A DNA stretch of 64,000 nucleotides from assembly GCF_018324685.1 (NCBI RefSeq), contig NZ_AP023354.1, forward strand, positions 6,468,426-6,532,425, in the 5' to 3' direction. Position numbers and translations under genes: made by a program. The notes beneath the pieces were generated by a model, which made no database searches, was not told the origin of the DNA, and saw nothing but the letters and a program-made list of their open reading frames with translations. Below, piece by piece: positions 1 to 8,306 of the stretch (position 1 is the first letter of the stretch; each line of letters starts with the position of its first letter). This DNA is from Actinocatenispora sera (lineage in GTDB: Bacteria; Actinomycetota; Actinomycetes; Mycobacteriales; Micromonosporaceae).

Positions 1-2
1 CC

Positions 3-1031
3 GCGTTCCCGGACGTCCGGGTGGTCGCCTGCACCGACCTGGAGCTCTCGCGAGCCCGCGACGCCGCCCAGCGGTACGGCATCCCGGTGGTGGGCGACAC
101 CGCCGCGGTGATCGGCCACCCGGACGTCGAGATCGTGGTCAACCTGACCATCCCCGCGGTACACACCGAGGTCGCGCGCGCCGCGGTCGCCGCCGGCAAG
201 CACGTGTACTCGGAGAAGCCGCTCGCGCTGGCGCCCGACGACGGGGCCGCGCTGCTCGCCGCCGCCGACGCCGCCGGAGTCCGCGTGGCGAACGCACCGG
301 ACACGTTCCTCGGCGCCGGGTTGCAGACCGCGTACCGGATGATCGCCGAAGGCGCCATCGGTACCCCGCTGACCGCGCTGACGCTGATGCAGAGCCCCGG
401 ACCCGAGTCGTGGCACCCGAACCCGGCGTTCCTGTTCCAGCGCGGCGCCGGCCCGCTGTTCGACATCGGGCCGTACTACCTGACCACGCTGGTCGGTGCG
501 TTCGGCCCGGCCCGGTCGGTGGCCGCGGTCGGCCGGCGGGCCCGCAACAGCCGGGTGGTCGGCTCCGGTCCGCTCGCCGGTACCGCGTTCGAGGTGGAGG
601 TGCCGACGCACGTCGCGGCGCTGCTCGACTTCACCGGTGGCCAGGCCGCGACCAGCGTGCTCAGCTTCGACTCGCCGCTCGCCCGCGCCGGGTTCGTCGA
701 GATCACCGGGTCCGAGGCGACCATGGCGCTGCCCGACCCCAACACGTTCGGCGGCACCATCAGGCTGCGCCGGGCCGGCGACGACGACTGGTCCGCGGTA
801 CCGGCGAAGGGGCCGGACGCCGGCCGCGGCCTCGGCGTGCTCGACCTCGCCCGCGCGCTGCGGGCGGGCACGCCGCACCGCGCGTCCGGCGAGCTGGCGC
901 TGCACGTACTGGAGCTGATGACCGCGATCGCGCGCTCGGCCGAGGACGGCGCCTTCGTCCCGATCGACTCCACCTGCACGGCGCCGGCGCTGCTCCCGGA
1001 CGAGTTCGACCCGTACACCGCGACGCTGTGA
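3..1031 (+). CDS. Gfo/Idh/MocA family oxidoreductase, 5' end cut by the window
   Basis: This is an NAD(P)-dependent sugar or cyclitol dehydrogenase-like protein. The reading frame is open from base 3, so the gene starts before the window and its GxGxxG dinucleotide motif is missing here. Visible family features are the strand-turn ending in VVACTDLE and the conserved EKP motif at about nt 213-221, which carries the catalytic-site lysine in this family. The C-terminal alpha/beta sheet domain follows, with a GPLFDIGPYY segment at about nt 450-480. The stop is at 1029-1031 and a strong hairpin follows immediately. The substrate cannot be told from sequence. A leftward sugar-catabolic set containing another member of this family starts about 1.7 kb downstream. 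Confidence 0.88.
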   Translation, partial: AFPDVRVVACTDLELSRARDAAQRYGIPVVGDTAAVIGHPDVEIVVNLTIPAVHTEVARAAVAAGKHVYSEKPLALAPDDGAALLAAADAAGVRVANAPDTFLGAGLQTAYRMIAEGAIGTPLTALTLMQSPGPESWHPNPAFLFQRGAGPLFDIGPYYLTTLVGAFGPARSVAAVGRRARNSRVVGSGPLAGTAFEVEVPTHVAALLDFTGGQAATSVLSFDSPLARAGFVEITGSEATMALPDPNTFGGTIRLRRAGDDDWSAVPAKGPDAGRGLGVLDLARALRAGTPHRASGELALHVLELMTAIARSAEDGAFVPIDSTCTAPALLPDEFDPYTATL

Positions 1032-1035
1032 CCAA

Positions 1036-1066
1036 CGGCCCGGCCCGTCGAGCACGGGTCGGGCCG
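1036..1066 (+). terminator. Hairpin terminator after the dehydrogenase gene
   Basis: A 13-base-pair stem with a single G-U pair and a 5-nt loop (arms 1036-1048 and 1054-1066) begins five bases after the stop codon. No T-run follows, which is usual in high-GC actinomycetes. Confidence 0.6.
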
Positions 1067-1090
1067 ACCGACCGCGCCCCACCGATCCGG

Positions 1091-1260
1091 TGGCCACCCG
1101 CCACCGATCCGGCTCGACGTGATCCGCCGGAACCGAGCCAGCGTGGCCACCCGCCACCGATCCGCCTCGACGTGATCCGCCGGAACCGAGCCGGCACGGC
1201 GTGGCCGCTCGATCCGATCGGCCGCAACCGAGCCGGCGTGGCGTGGCCAGTCGGCACTGA
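1091..1260. repeat. Degenerate tandem repeat, 53-bp unit
   Basis: Two nearly identical copies of a 53-bp unit start with TGGCCACCCGCCACCGATCC at 1091 and 1144. They are followed by shortened, diverged copies at about 1202 and 1245. Each unit ends in a variant of CCGGAACCGAGCC. The array lies between two converging genes and does not look coding. Confidence 0.7.
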
Positions 1261-1291
1261 TCCGGCTTGGCATGGTCCCGCGGCGTCGCCT

Positions 1292-1306
1292 TTGTCCACA
1301 GTGGAC
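1292..1306. promoter_or_regulatory. DnaA-box-like sequence inside a small dyad
   Basis: TTGTCCACA at 1292-1300 matches the actinomycete DnaA-box consensus. It is embedded in the near-palindrome TGTCCACAGTGGAC (1293-1306). It is a single site, not a cluster, so binding is only a possibility. Confidence 0.3.
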
Positions 1307-1312
1307 TGGCGG

Positions 1313-1861
1313 TCAGTCGAGCAGGTTACGGTCCAGCCGCCGGGACATCGCCCGCAGCGCCGCCTCGGCCCGGGCGACCACCTGATCCTGGTCGTCCGCG
1401 ACGGCCTCCCGCAGGGCCGGCGCATGCTCGGCCTCGCCGACCACGCCCAGGGCACGCGCCGCCGCGATCCGCACCCGGGGTACCGGATCGGACAGCAGCG
1501 GCACCAGCCGATCGCCGGCCGCGCCGATCTCGTGCGAGATGACCACCTTCGCCACCATCTCCCGTACCCGCCAGGCCCGGTCACCGAGCGCGTCGAGCAC
1601 CGCCGGGATCGCCGCGTCGTCCCACACGTAGACCAGCGCACGCGCCGCCCAGACCCGCGGCCAGTACAGCAGGGACGGGTCGTCCTCGGGGGTGCGCAGC
1701 CGCATCTCGTTCTCGGCCGACGCACCGGCCAGCCAGACGATGAACTCGACCTCGGCGAACGGGTCACCGTGCTGCAGCAGCGCCACGCAGCGCGCCACCA
1801 TCTCGTCCGTGCCGAGCCGCTGCTCGGTGGCCCGCGCCAGCTCCGCCGGTGTCGCACCCAT
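1313..1861 (-). CDS. HEAT-repeat protein
   Basis: This 182-residue soluble protein of unknown function is made largely of helical repeats. From about residue 60 there are three HEAT-like units, each with a hydrophobic helix pair and a conserved Arg-Ala-Ala pattern (WAARALVYVWDD, then DRAWRVREMVAKVVI, then DPVPRVRIAAARALG). HEAT repeats normally serve as protein-binding scaffolds. No enzyme motif is present. The start chosen is ATG at 1861, the only good start before the repeats. The gene stands alone between the repeat array and a divergent regulator gene at 1933; the 71-bp gap must hold both promoters. Confidence 0.75.
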   Translation of the reverse strand: MGATPAELARATEQRLGTDEMVARCVALLQHGDPFAEVEFIVWLAGASAENEMRLRTPEDDPSLLYWPRVWAARALVYVWDDAAIPAVLDALGDRAWRVREMVAKVVISHEIGAAGDRLVPLLSDPVPRVRIAAARALGVVGEAEHAPALREAVADDQDQVVARAEAALRAMSRRLDRNLLD

Positions 1862-1932
1862 CCGCCCAGGTTGCCACAGCGACGGCGGAAACGCGTTGAA
1901 GGCGTTCGCCGGCGCGGCTAGCGTCGGCTGCC

Positions 1933-2487
1933 ATGCGCGATATCAGTACCGCGGCGGCGCTGCTCGCCGCGCTCGGTTCCGCCGACCGGCTCGCCCTTCT
2001 CACCGCGGTCGGTACCGGCCGCGCCGGCACGGTCACCGACGCGGCGGCCGAGACCGGCCTGCCGGTACGGCGGGTGCTCAAGGAGGCCGCCCGCCTCGCC
2101 GACTGCGGACTGTTGCGCCTGGACGGGCAGCGGGTGTCCGCCGACCTCGCGGTACTGGCCGGGGCCGCCGACGCGCTGGACGCGGCGCAGCCGACGGCAG
2201 CGTTGCTGGCCGACGACCCGGTGCTGGCGCGGCACTTCCGACACGGTCGGCTCCGCGCCGTCCCGGAGGACCTCGCGCTGCGGCACCGGCTCGCCGACCT
2301 CGCGGCCACCCTGCTGCCACCGGACACCACGCTGACCGAGACCGAGGTGAACGCCGCGCTGCACGAGCTGTACGACGACCACGCCGCGCTGCGCCGGCTG
2401 CTCGCCGACTTCGGTCGCGTCACCCGGGACGGCTCCGCCCGCTACCGGGTCGTACCTCCGGCCGACCGGCCACCGCTGCCGGGTTGA
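1933..2487 (+). CDS. DUF2087-domain transcriptional regulator
   Basis: This 184-residue protein has two parts. Residues 1-75 form an ArsR-like winged helix (helix SADRLALLTAVG, recognition helix VRRVLKEAARLADCGLL, wing DGQRV). Residues 100-180 are a DUF2087 domain, recognised by the pattern HFRHGRLRAVPED, then TLTETEVNAALHELYDDHAALRRLL, then a closing ARYRVVP. Proteins with this architecture are presumed DNA-binding regulators; the ligand is unknown. It is monocistronic and divergent from the HEAT-repeat gene, with no obvious operator in the short shared region. Confidence 0.8.
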   Translation: MRDISTAAALLAALGSADRLALLTAVGTGRAGTVTDAAAETGLPVRRVLKEAARLADCGLLRLDGQRVSADLAVLAGAADALDAAQPTAALLADDPVLARHFRHGRLRAVPEDLALRHRLADLAATLLPPDTTLTETEVNAALHELYDDHAALRRLLADFGRVTRDGSARYRVVPPADRPPLPG

Positions 2488-2707
2488 CCCGCGGCACCGA
2501 CGGTCACCGGCCCCGCGGAGCCTGCCCAGGGCGGCGCCGTCGGCCCGACGGCGCACCAGCGCACCAGCGCCCGGACCGGCGGGCACGACGACACCGCCCG
2601 GACCGACGGGCGCGATGACACCGCCCGGACCGGCGGGCGGCGGTGGCGCCGTCCTCGTCGGGCCGGCTGGGCACGCCCCGCCGCCCCGGCCGGCGGTCGG
2701 CGTGTCG

Positions 2708-3715
2708 TCAGTCGTTCGAGCCGAAGGCGGCGTCGAAGGAGGCGGCCGGCGGCTCGATCGCGGCGAGCTTGCGGACGAACGCCAGCGCCTCGGGTGCGCC
2801 GGTGAGCCGGTCCATGCCGGCGTCCTCCCACTCGATCGAGATCGGCCCGTCGTAGGAGATCGCATTGAGGGTGCGGAAGCACGCCTCCCAGGGCACGTCG
2901 CCGTGCCCGGTGGAGACGAAGTCCCAGCCGCGCCGCGGGTCGCCCCACGGCAGGTGCGAACCGAGCCGGGTGTTGCGGCCGTTGAACTGCTTCTTCGACT
3001 CCTTGCAGTCCACGTGGTAGATGCGGTCCTGGTAGTCCCACAGGAAGCCGACCGGGTCGAGGTCCTGCCAGATGAAGTGCGACGGGTCGAAGTTGAGCCC
3101 GAACGCCGGCCGGTGCCCGATCGCCTCCAGCGCCTTGGCCGTGGTCCAGTAGTCGTAGGCGATCTCGGTCGGGTGCACCTCGTGCGCGAAGCGCACCCCC
3201 TCGGCGTCGAACACGTCCAGGATCGGGTTCCACCGGTCGGCGAAGTCCTGGTAACCGCGCTCGATCATCGAATCCGGAGTGGGCGGGAACATCGCCAGCG
3301 TGTACCAGATGGACGAGCCGGTGAAGCCGACCACGGTGGACACGCCGAGCGCGGCGGCGGCCCGGGCGGTGTCCTTCATCCGTTCCGCGGCCCGCTGCCG
3401 CACCCCTTCGGCGTCGCCGTCGCCCCAGACCGCGGCCGGCACGATCGCCTGGTGCCGCTCGTCGATCGGGAAGTCGCACACCGCCTGGCCGACCAGGTGG
3501 TTGGAGATCGCGTACACCGAGAGGCCGTGCTCGGCGAGGATCCGCTTCCGTCCGTCCACGTAGGACGGATCGGACAGCGCCTTGTCGACCTCGAAGTGGT
3601 CACCCCAGCAGGCGATCTCCAGCCCGTCGTAGCCCCACTGCGAGGCCAGCCGGCACACCTCGACGAACGGCAGGTCCGCCCACTGGCCAGTGAACAGCGT
3701 GATCGGTCGCGCCAT
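2708..3715 (-). CDS. Sugar phosphate isomerase/epimerase (TIM barrel)
   Basis: This 335-residue protein belongs to the xylose-isomerase-like TIM-barrel family that interconverts keto-sugars or cyclitol intermediates. Metal and substrate residues are recognisable in order: the Glu-His pair in FAHEVHPTE, Asp-His in NFDPSHF, the HVDCKESKK strand and the final Glu in SIEWED. ATG at 3715 is chosen because GAAGGGAG lies just upstream and an in-frame upstream extension has no family character. It is the last gene of a leftward set, 46 bp after a Gfo/Idh/MocA dehydrogenase and behind a ROK protein. This order is typical of inositol-like or rare-sugar oxidation clusters. The exact substrate is unknown. 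Confidence 0.85.
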   Translation of the reverse strand: MARPITLFTGQWADLPFVEVCRLASQWGYDGLEIACWGDHFEVDKALSDPSYVDGRKRILAEHGLSVYAISNHLVGQAVCDFPIDERHQAIVPAAVWGDGDAEGVRQRAAERMKDTARAAAALGVSTVVGFTGSSIWYTLAMFPPTPDSMIERGYQDFADRWNPILDVFDAEGVRFAHEVHPTEIAYDYWTTAKALEAIGHRPAFGLNFDPSHFIWQDLDPVGFLWDYQDRIYHVDCKESKKQFNGRNTRLGSHLPWGDPRRGWDFVSTGHGDVPWEACFRTLNAISYDGPISIEWEDAGMDRLTGAPEALAFVRKLAAIEPPAASFDAAFGSND

Positions 3716-3761
3716 GGCGCGTGCTCCCTTCGTACGGTCGACTCGCGGGAGTCGGGAGTCC

Positions 3762-5021
3762 TCAGTGGACAGTGTTGGTCCAGGTGCTGTCGCGGGCGCT
3801 GCGGCCCACGGCGTCGAGCACGCGCTGGGCGGCGAGGCCGTCCTCGAACGACGGGCGTACCGGATCGCCACCGCCCACCGCGGCGAGCAGGTCGCGGGCC
3901 TGGTGGGTGAACGCGTGCTCGTAGCCGAGCAGGTGCCCCGGCGGCCACCAGGCCGACAGGTACGGGTGGTCGGGCTCGGTGACGAGGATCCGGCGGAAGC
4001 CCGCCTCGGCCGACAGCTGGCCGCCGTCGTAGAACTCCAGCTCGTTGAGGCGTTCCAGGTCGAACGCGAGGGTACCGAGGGTGCCGTTGACCTCGATGCG
4101 CAGCGCGTTCTTGCGCCCCGTCGCGTACCTGGTCGCCTCGAACGTGCCGACGACACCGCCGGAGAGCCGGGCAAGGAACAGCGCCGCGTCGTCGACGGTG
4201 ACGGGAGCGTTGCCGGTACCGCCGGGCAGCGGTCGCTCGGTCACGAACGTCTCGGTCAGCGCGCTCACCGACTCGAACTCGGCACCGGTGAGGAACCGTA
4301 CCGCGTCGATCACGTGCGCGCCCAGGTCGCCGAGCGCGCCGGAACCGGCCCGGTCCGCCGACAGCCGCCAGGTCCACGGCGCGGCCGGGTCGACCAGCCA
4401 GTCCTGCAGGTAGCAGGCGCGTACCTGGCGGATCCGGCCGATCCGGCCCGCCGCAACGAGATCGTGCATCAGCGTCACGGCCGGCACCCGCCGGTAGGTG
4501 AAGCCGCACATCGCCACGGTGCCCGCATCCCGGGCGGCCGCGGCCATCGCCTCGGCCTCGGCCACGGTGTTCGCGAGCGGCTTCTCGCACAGCACGTGCT
4601 TTCCGGCGGCCAGCGCGGCGATCGCGATCTCGGCATGCGTGTCGCCGGGCGTGCAGATGTCGACCAGCTCGACGTCGTCCCGGTCGATCAGGGCGCGCCA
4701 GTCGGTTTCGGTGGCGGCCCAACCCAACCGGCTCGCCGCCGCCTCGGTACGCGCCGGGTCGCGGCCGCAGATCACCGCCATCCGCGCGGTCACCGGCAGG
4801 TCGAAGACCCGGTTGACGGTACGCCAGGCCTGCGAGTGCGCGGCACCCATGAACGCGGTGCCGACCATCCCGACGCCGACGGTGCGGCCCCGGGCGCCCT
4901 CGTCGCCCGCCCGATCCCCGCCGGCTGCGACGTTGCGGCGAGCCCGGTCGACTTCGCCGGCACCGCTCCGGCCGACCCCGTCTACAGTGGACACGCGGTT
5001 GACTCCGTCAACGCTGGACAC
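3762..5021 (-). CDS. Gfo/Idh/MocA family oxidoreductase
   Basis: This is an NAD(P)-dependent dehydrogenase, second in the leftward sugar set. It shows the Rossmann start GMVGTAFMG, the CTPGDTHAE turn, the CEKPLAN motif and a [17 protein letters not shown] segment that carries the conserved Asp-His of the catalytic site. The start is set at GTG 5021 because GAGGAAAGG sits 9 bases upstream and no later in-frame start precedes the Rossmann strand. This leaves about 50 extra N-terminal residues of simple, repeat-derived sequence. The gene begins 29 bp after the ROK gene, so the two are probably cotranscribed. The substrate is unknown, likely a sugar or inositol derivative passed to the isomerase. 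Confidence 0.82.
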   Translation of the reverse strand: MSSVDGVNRVSTVDGVGRSGAGEVDRARRNVAAGGDRAGDEGARGRTVGVGMVGTAFMGAAHSQAWRTVNRVFDLPVTARMAVICGRDPARTEAAASRLGWAATETDWRALIDRDDVELVDICTPGDTHAEIAIAALAAGKHVLCEKPLANTVAEAEAMAAAARDAGTVAMCGFTYRRVPAVTLMHDLVAAGRIGRIRQVRACYLQDWLVDPAAPWTWRLSADRAGSGALGDLGAHVIDAVRFLTGAEFESVSALTETFVTERPLPGGTGNAPVTVDDAALFLARLSGGVVGTFEATRYATGRKNALRIEVNGTLGTLAFDLERLNELEFYDGGQLSAEAGFRRILVTEPDHPYLSAWWPPGHLLGYEHAFTHQARDLLAAVGGGDPVRPSFEDGLAAQRVLDAVGRSARDSTWTNTVH

Positions 5022-5049
5022 ACGGCCCGCCTTTCCTCGATGCGCTCGA

Positions 5050-6258
5050 TCACGACTGCCGGAAGACCAGGTCGCTGGCGAGCTTCGCGGCGCCGAGGGC
5101 ACCGGCCCGCTCGCCCAGTTCGGACACCACCAGCGGCAGGTTGCCGGTGGCCAGCGGCAACGACCGCCCGTACACCACGGCGCGGACCTCGGCGAGCAGC
5201 CGGTGGCCGAGCCCGGCCAGGCCGCCGCCGATCACGATCATCGACGGGTTGACGAAGCTGACCAGGCTCGCCAGTACCCCGCCGAGCGCGGCACCGCCGG
5301 CCCGGATCAGCGCCACGCTCGTCGCGTCGCCGGCCGCCGCGGTCTGCCCCACGTCGTACGCGCTGAGCGTGCCGTGCTCCGCCAGCCGGGCGGCGAGCGG
5401 TTCGGACCGCCCGGCCCGCGCCGCCGCGACCGCGTCCCGGGCCAGCGCGGCGCCGCCGAACACCGCCTCCAGGCAGCCGGTGTTACCGCAGGCGCAGACC
5501 GGGCCGTGCGCGACGACCTGCATGTGGCCGATGTCGCCGGCGCAGCCGTCCTTGCCGCGGAACACCTCGCCGCCGAGGTGGATGCCGCAGCCGATGCCGG
5601 TACCGAGCTTGACGAACAGGAAGTCGTCGACCGATCGGGCCACTCCCCCGTAGCCCTCCCCGATCGCCATGATGTTGACGTCGTTGTCGACCACGACCGG
5701 GCAGTTGTGTTCGTGCGCCAGCATCTCCCGCACCGGGAAGCCGTCCCAGCCGGGCATGATCGGTGGCGACACCGGCACCCCGTCGCGGAAGCTCACCGGG
5801 CCGGGCAGTCCCACACCGAGCCCGTCGAGCTGGCGGTACGCACCCTCCGCGCGCAGCTTCTCCAGCAGGTCGGTGACCACCCGCAGGACCGGCCGCGGGC
5901 CGGACCGGATGTCGACCGCTTCCTCCACGGCGGCGACCGGATCGAGGTTGCGGTCGGTGACCTCGATCCGTACCGAGGTGGCGCCCAGGTCGACGGCGCC
6001 GTACCGGTGCCGCGGCGACAGCTCGATCAGGGTCGAGCGCCGGCCACCGCGGGACGCCGCGGGCCCGGCTTCCCGTACCCGATCGGTCTCGGTGAGGCGG
6101 GTCAGCTCCGACAGCAGCCTGGCGCGCGGCACCGCCAGCCGGTCGGCGAGCTCGACCCTGGACAGCGGCCCGTGTTCCCGCAGCAGGCACAGCACCTGGT
6201 ACGCCAGCCCCTCCGCCACCGCCGCCCCTTCGGTCGTACGCAAGCCAACTTTTGCCAT
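5050..6258 (-). CDS. ROK family regulator / sugar kinase-like protein
   Basis: This 402-residue protein has an N-terminal winged helix (about residues 10-65, with helix SRVELADRLAVPRARLLSELTRL) and then a ROK kinase fold. Kinase landmarks are the phosphate-1 strand DLGATSVRIEVTD, the DNDVNIMAIGE segment and the zinc-binding CACGNTGC motif of the ROK signature. This architecture is that of XylR/NagC-type repressors that sense a sugar, sometimes with residual kinase activity. ATG 6258 starts the recognisable HTH; no good ribosome site precedes it. As the first gene of the set it probably controls the dehydrogenase and isomerase genes behind it. A dyad overlaps its start codon. Confidence 0.85.
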   Translation of the reverse strand: MAKVGLRTTEGAAVAEGLAYQVLCLLREHGPLSRVELADRLAVPRARLLSELTRLTETDRVREAGPAASRGGRRSTLIELSPRHRYGAVDLGATSVRIEVTDRNLDPVAAVEEAVDIRSGPRPVLRVVTDLLEKLRAEGAYRQLDGLGVGLPGPVSFRDGVPVSPPIMPGWDGFPVREMLAHEHNCPVVVDNDVNIMAIGEGYGGVARSVDDFLFVKLGTGIGCGIHLGGEVFRGKDGCAGDIGHMQVVAHGPVCACGNTGCLEAVFGGAALARDAVAAARAGRSEPLAARLAEHGTLSAYDVGQTAAAGDATSVALIRAGGAALGGVLASLVSFVNPSMIVIGGGLAGLGHRLLAEVRAVVYGRSLPLATGNLPLVVSELGERAGALGAAKLASDLVFRQS

Positions 6259-6271
6259 CTTGAACGAAAGT
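6248..6271. promoter_or_regulatory. Possible ROK operator over the start of its own gene
   Basis: ACTTT (6248-6252) and AAAGT (6267-6271) form a dyad with a 14-nt spacer that spans the ATG of the ROK gene. The segment is AT-rich for this genome. ROK repressors often bind such AT-rich half-sites; that this one does so is inference. Confidence 0.35.
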
Positions 6272-6347
6272 AGCCGCGAACACAACCGCGGACCGGCGAT
6301 CGGGCGCTCGCGACCCGGCGCCGCCGGCGCGCTGGCACGATGGCGCC

Positions 6348-6740
6348 ATGACGGCGGTGGTGGGACTGCGCACGATCGTGGACCTGGACGAGGCGGGGTC
6401 GACCGCGCGGACGCTGTCGGCGACCGCGCGCCACGAGGCGGTACTGGCCGACGGGCGGCACGTGCTGCTGCTCGACGACCGGGGCTGGGGCGCCTCCGGC
6501 CCACCCGACAGCTGGGCGGCGACCAGCGTGGCGGACGTCGAGGCCACCGCGCGGACCGTGGTCGGCCCGGACGAGCCGTTCGCCGAGCACACCGCGGCGG
6601 AGATGGCCGCCGACCACTGGGCGCACCTCGCCGACGTCCTGCGCCGGGCCGGCGTCACCGTCGACGCAGACCGGCTGGCCCGGCTGCCGCACGAGGTCGT
6701 CCTCAGCAACCGGTTCCGCGCCCGGCTCGGCAGCCGCTGA
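6348..6740 (+). CDS. Conserved hypothetical protein, 130 residues
   Basis: This is a short soluble protein with no recognised domain. Residues 1-60 look like a compact beta-rich region (VLADGRHVLLLDDRGWG). Residues 70-130 are helical and rich in Ala, Glu and His (AAEMAADHWAHLADVLRRAGV). Codon use is the strong GC3 pattern of the genome, which supports it as a real gene. It is divergent from the ROK gene with an 89-bp shared promoter and is followed after 39 bp by a small membrane protein on the same strand. Confidence 0.65.
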   Translation: MTAVVGLRTIVDLDEAGSTARTLSATARHEAVLADGRHVLLLDDRGWGASGPPDSWAATSVADVEATARTVVGPDEPFAEHTAAEMAADHWAHLADVLRRAGVTVDADRLARLPHEVVLSNRFRARLGSR

Positions 6741-6779
6741 CCCCCGCCCGCCCGGGCGGCGGGCGGTAGGCTGCCCGTC

Positions 6780-7178
6780 GTGCCGGTGCTGATCATGTTT
6801 CTAACCATCGCCGCCGTCGGCGTGGCGTTCCTGGTGGCGACGCTGGTGCCGATCCTGCGCAGCGCCGCGGTGCGGCGCACCGGTACCCGGGTGACCGGAT
6901 CGGTGACCGGCAACGACATCAAGCGGGTCGGCAACGGGGCAAGCTGGCGGGTCCCGACCGTCGGCTACACCCTCGACGGCCACCGGTACGACGCGCGACT
7001 GGCCAACTACACCTCGAACGCCGGGCTACCGGAGGGCAGCGCGGTCCGGCTCGCGGTGTCACCGAAAAATCCGTACCGGCCGGTCGCGGTCGAGCTGAGC
7101 TCGTGGCCGACCGTGTACTGGTGCCTGATCCCCATCGCCGTCGGCGTGCTCGGCGCCCTCTGCACCGGCATCCGGTAA
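6780..7178 (+). CDS. DUF3592-like small membrane protein
   Basis: This 132-residue protein has a membrane helix at residues 2-26, a central soluble segment of about 75 residues and a second membrane helix at about 108-130. The middle segment has the beta-rich pattern of DUF3592 proteins (GSVTGNDIKR, then VGYTLDGHRYDARL, then AVSPKNPYRPVAVE with the typical Pro-x-x-Pro turn). No function is known for the family. Start GTG 6780 precedes the first helix directly. It converges with the aldo/keto reductase gene, only 31 bp away. Confidence 0.68.
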   Translation: MPVLIMFLTIAAVGVAFLVATLVPILRSAAVRRTGTRVTGSVTGNDIKRVGNGASWRVPTVGYTLDGHRYDARLANYTSNAGLPEGSAVRLAVSPKNPYRPVAVELSSWPTVYWCLIPIAVGVLGALCTGIR

Positions 7179-7209
7179 CCGCCACGGCGCCCCGGCCGGT
7201 CGACGACCG

Positions 7210-8220
7210 TCAGGCCGCGTTGTCGCTGCGCATGCCGTTGACCGCACCGTCGATGGGGACGGACAGCCGGTCGAGTCGTTCGGCCAGTTCGGCGGGAAGC
7301 TCCAACTCGGTGAGGTTCTGCTCGATCTGGTCGAGAGTGCGCGGGCCGACGACGGTCGAGGTGATGCCCGGCCGGCCGTGTATCCAGGCCAGCGCGACCG
7401 CGGCGGTGGAGGTGTTCAGTTCGACGGCGACCCGTCCGACCTCCTCGGCGATGCGCAGCGTCCGCTCGTTGAGCAGGCCGGCCGCCCAGCGGTGGGCCTC
7501 GGGTACGGGCGAGGCGAACAGCCGGCCCAGCCGCGTGTCGCCGGACGGACTGGTGTCGCGGTAGCGACCGGTGAGGACACCGGACCCCAACGGGCTCCAT
7601 GCCGTGACGCCCAGCCCGTGCCGCTGGCAGGTCGGCAGGATCTCCGCCTCGATCGTCCGGGCAACCAACGAGTACTGGGCCTGCAGGGCGGTGAACGCCG
7701 TGCCACCGAGCCGTTGCGCGGCCCACTGCGACTCGACGATCTGCGCGGCGGTGAAGTTCGAGGCACCCAGGTACCGGACCTTTCCCGCGCGGACGAAGCC
7801 GTCCAGGGTCGCCATCGTCTCCTCGATCGGCGTCACCCCGTCCCACTGGTGGCAGTAGTAGATGTCGAGGTAGTCGGTGTCGAGGCGGCGCAGGCTCGCC
7901 TCCAACGCTCTGGTCAGGTGGACCCGGGACAGGCCGCGGTCATTCGGCCCGTCGCCCTGCGGCAGGAACGCCTTGGTCGAGAGGACCACCTGGTCGCGCC
8001 GCCGGTGGATCGCCCGCCCGACGATGCGCTCGGACTCCCCGCCGGTGTAGCCGTCGGCCGTGTCGATCATGACGTGCCCTGCCGCCAGGAACCGGTCGAT
8101 GATGCGCCGCGCCTCGGTCTCGTCGCTGCTGGCGAAGTATGCCGACGCCCCGAAGTTCATCGCGCCCAGCGCGAGCTTCGAGACCTTCAGGCCGGAGCGG
8201 CCCAGCGGTTGGAAGTCCAT
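7210..8220 (-). CDS. Aldo/keto reductase
   Basis: This 336-residue NADPH-dependent oxidoreductase of the AKR superfamily has an (alpha/beta)8 barrel. The catalytic tetrad is visible: Asp and Tyr in DTADGYTGG, Lys in VVLSTKAF and His in IYYCHQWD. The cofactor-binding C-terminal part has the expected TVVGPRTLDQIEQNL segment. Substrates of this group are small aldehydes or ketones; none can be assigned. The gene is divergent from a TetR regulator with clear inverted repeats between them, so it is probably that regulator's target. Confidence 0.92.
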   Translation of the reverse strand: MDFQPLGRSGLKVSKLALGAMNFGASAYFASSDETEARRIIDRFLAAGHVMIDTADGYTGGESERIVGRAIHRRRDQVVLSTKAFLPQGDGPNDRGLSRVHLTRALEASLRRLDTDYLDIYYCHQWDGVTPIEETMATLDGFVRAGKVRYLGASNFTAAQIVESQWAAQRLGGTAFTALQAQYSLVARTIEAEILPTCQRHGLGVTAWSPLGSGVLTGRYRDTSPSGDTRLGRLFASPVPEAHRWAAGLLNERTLRIAEEVGRVAVELNTSTAAVALAWIHGRPGITSTVVGPRTLDQIEQNLTELELPAELAERLDRLSVPIDGAVNGMRSDNAA

Positions 8221-8254
8221 GTGGCGTCCTCGGTCGATACAATCGGACTCGTGA

Positions 8255-8287
8255 TTCCGCTTAGAATATACGGAACTTGCATTCCGT
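8255..8287. promoter_or_regulatory. TetR operator between aldo/keto reductase and its regulator
   Basis: ACGGAA (8270-8275) and TTCCGT (8282-8287) are perfect inverted arms with a 6-nt spacer. A further TTCCG at 8255-8259 pairs with CGGAA at 8271-8275. The region is locally AT-rich and lies in the divergent promoter. Binding by the adjacent TetR protein is inferred from position and symmetry. Confidence 0.6.
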
Positions 8288-8306
8288 TTGTCAATCGGCC
8301 CACGTC

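Noticed and set aside
1292-1306. Replication origin
   Set aside because: Only one DnaA-like box is present, with no dnaA, dnaN or box cluster nearby.
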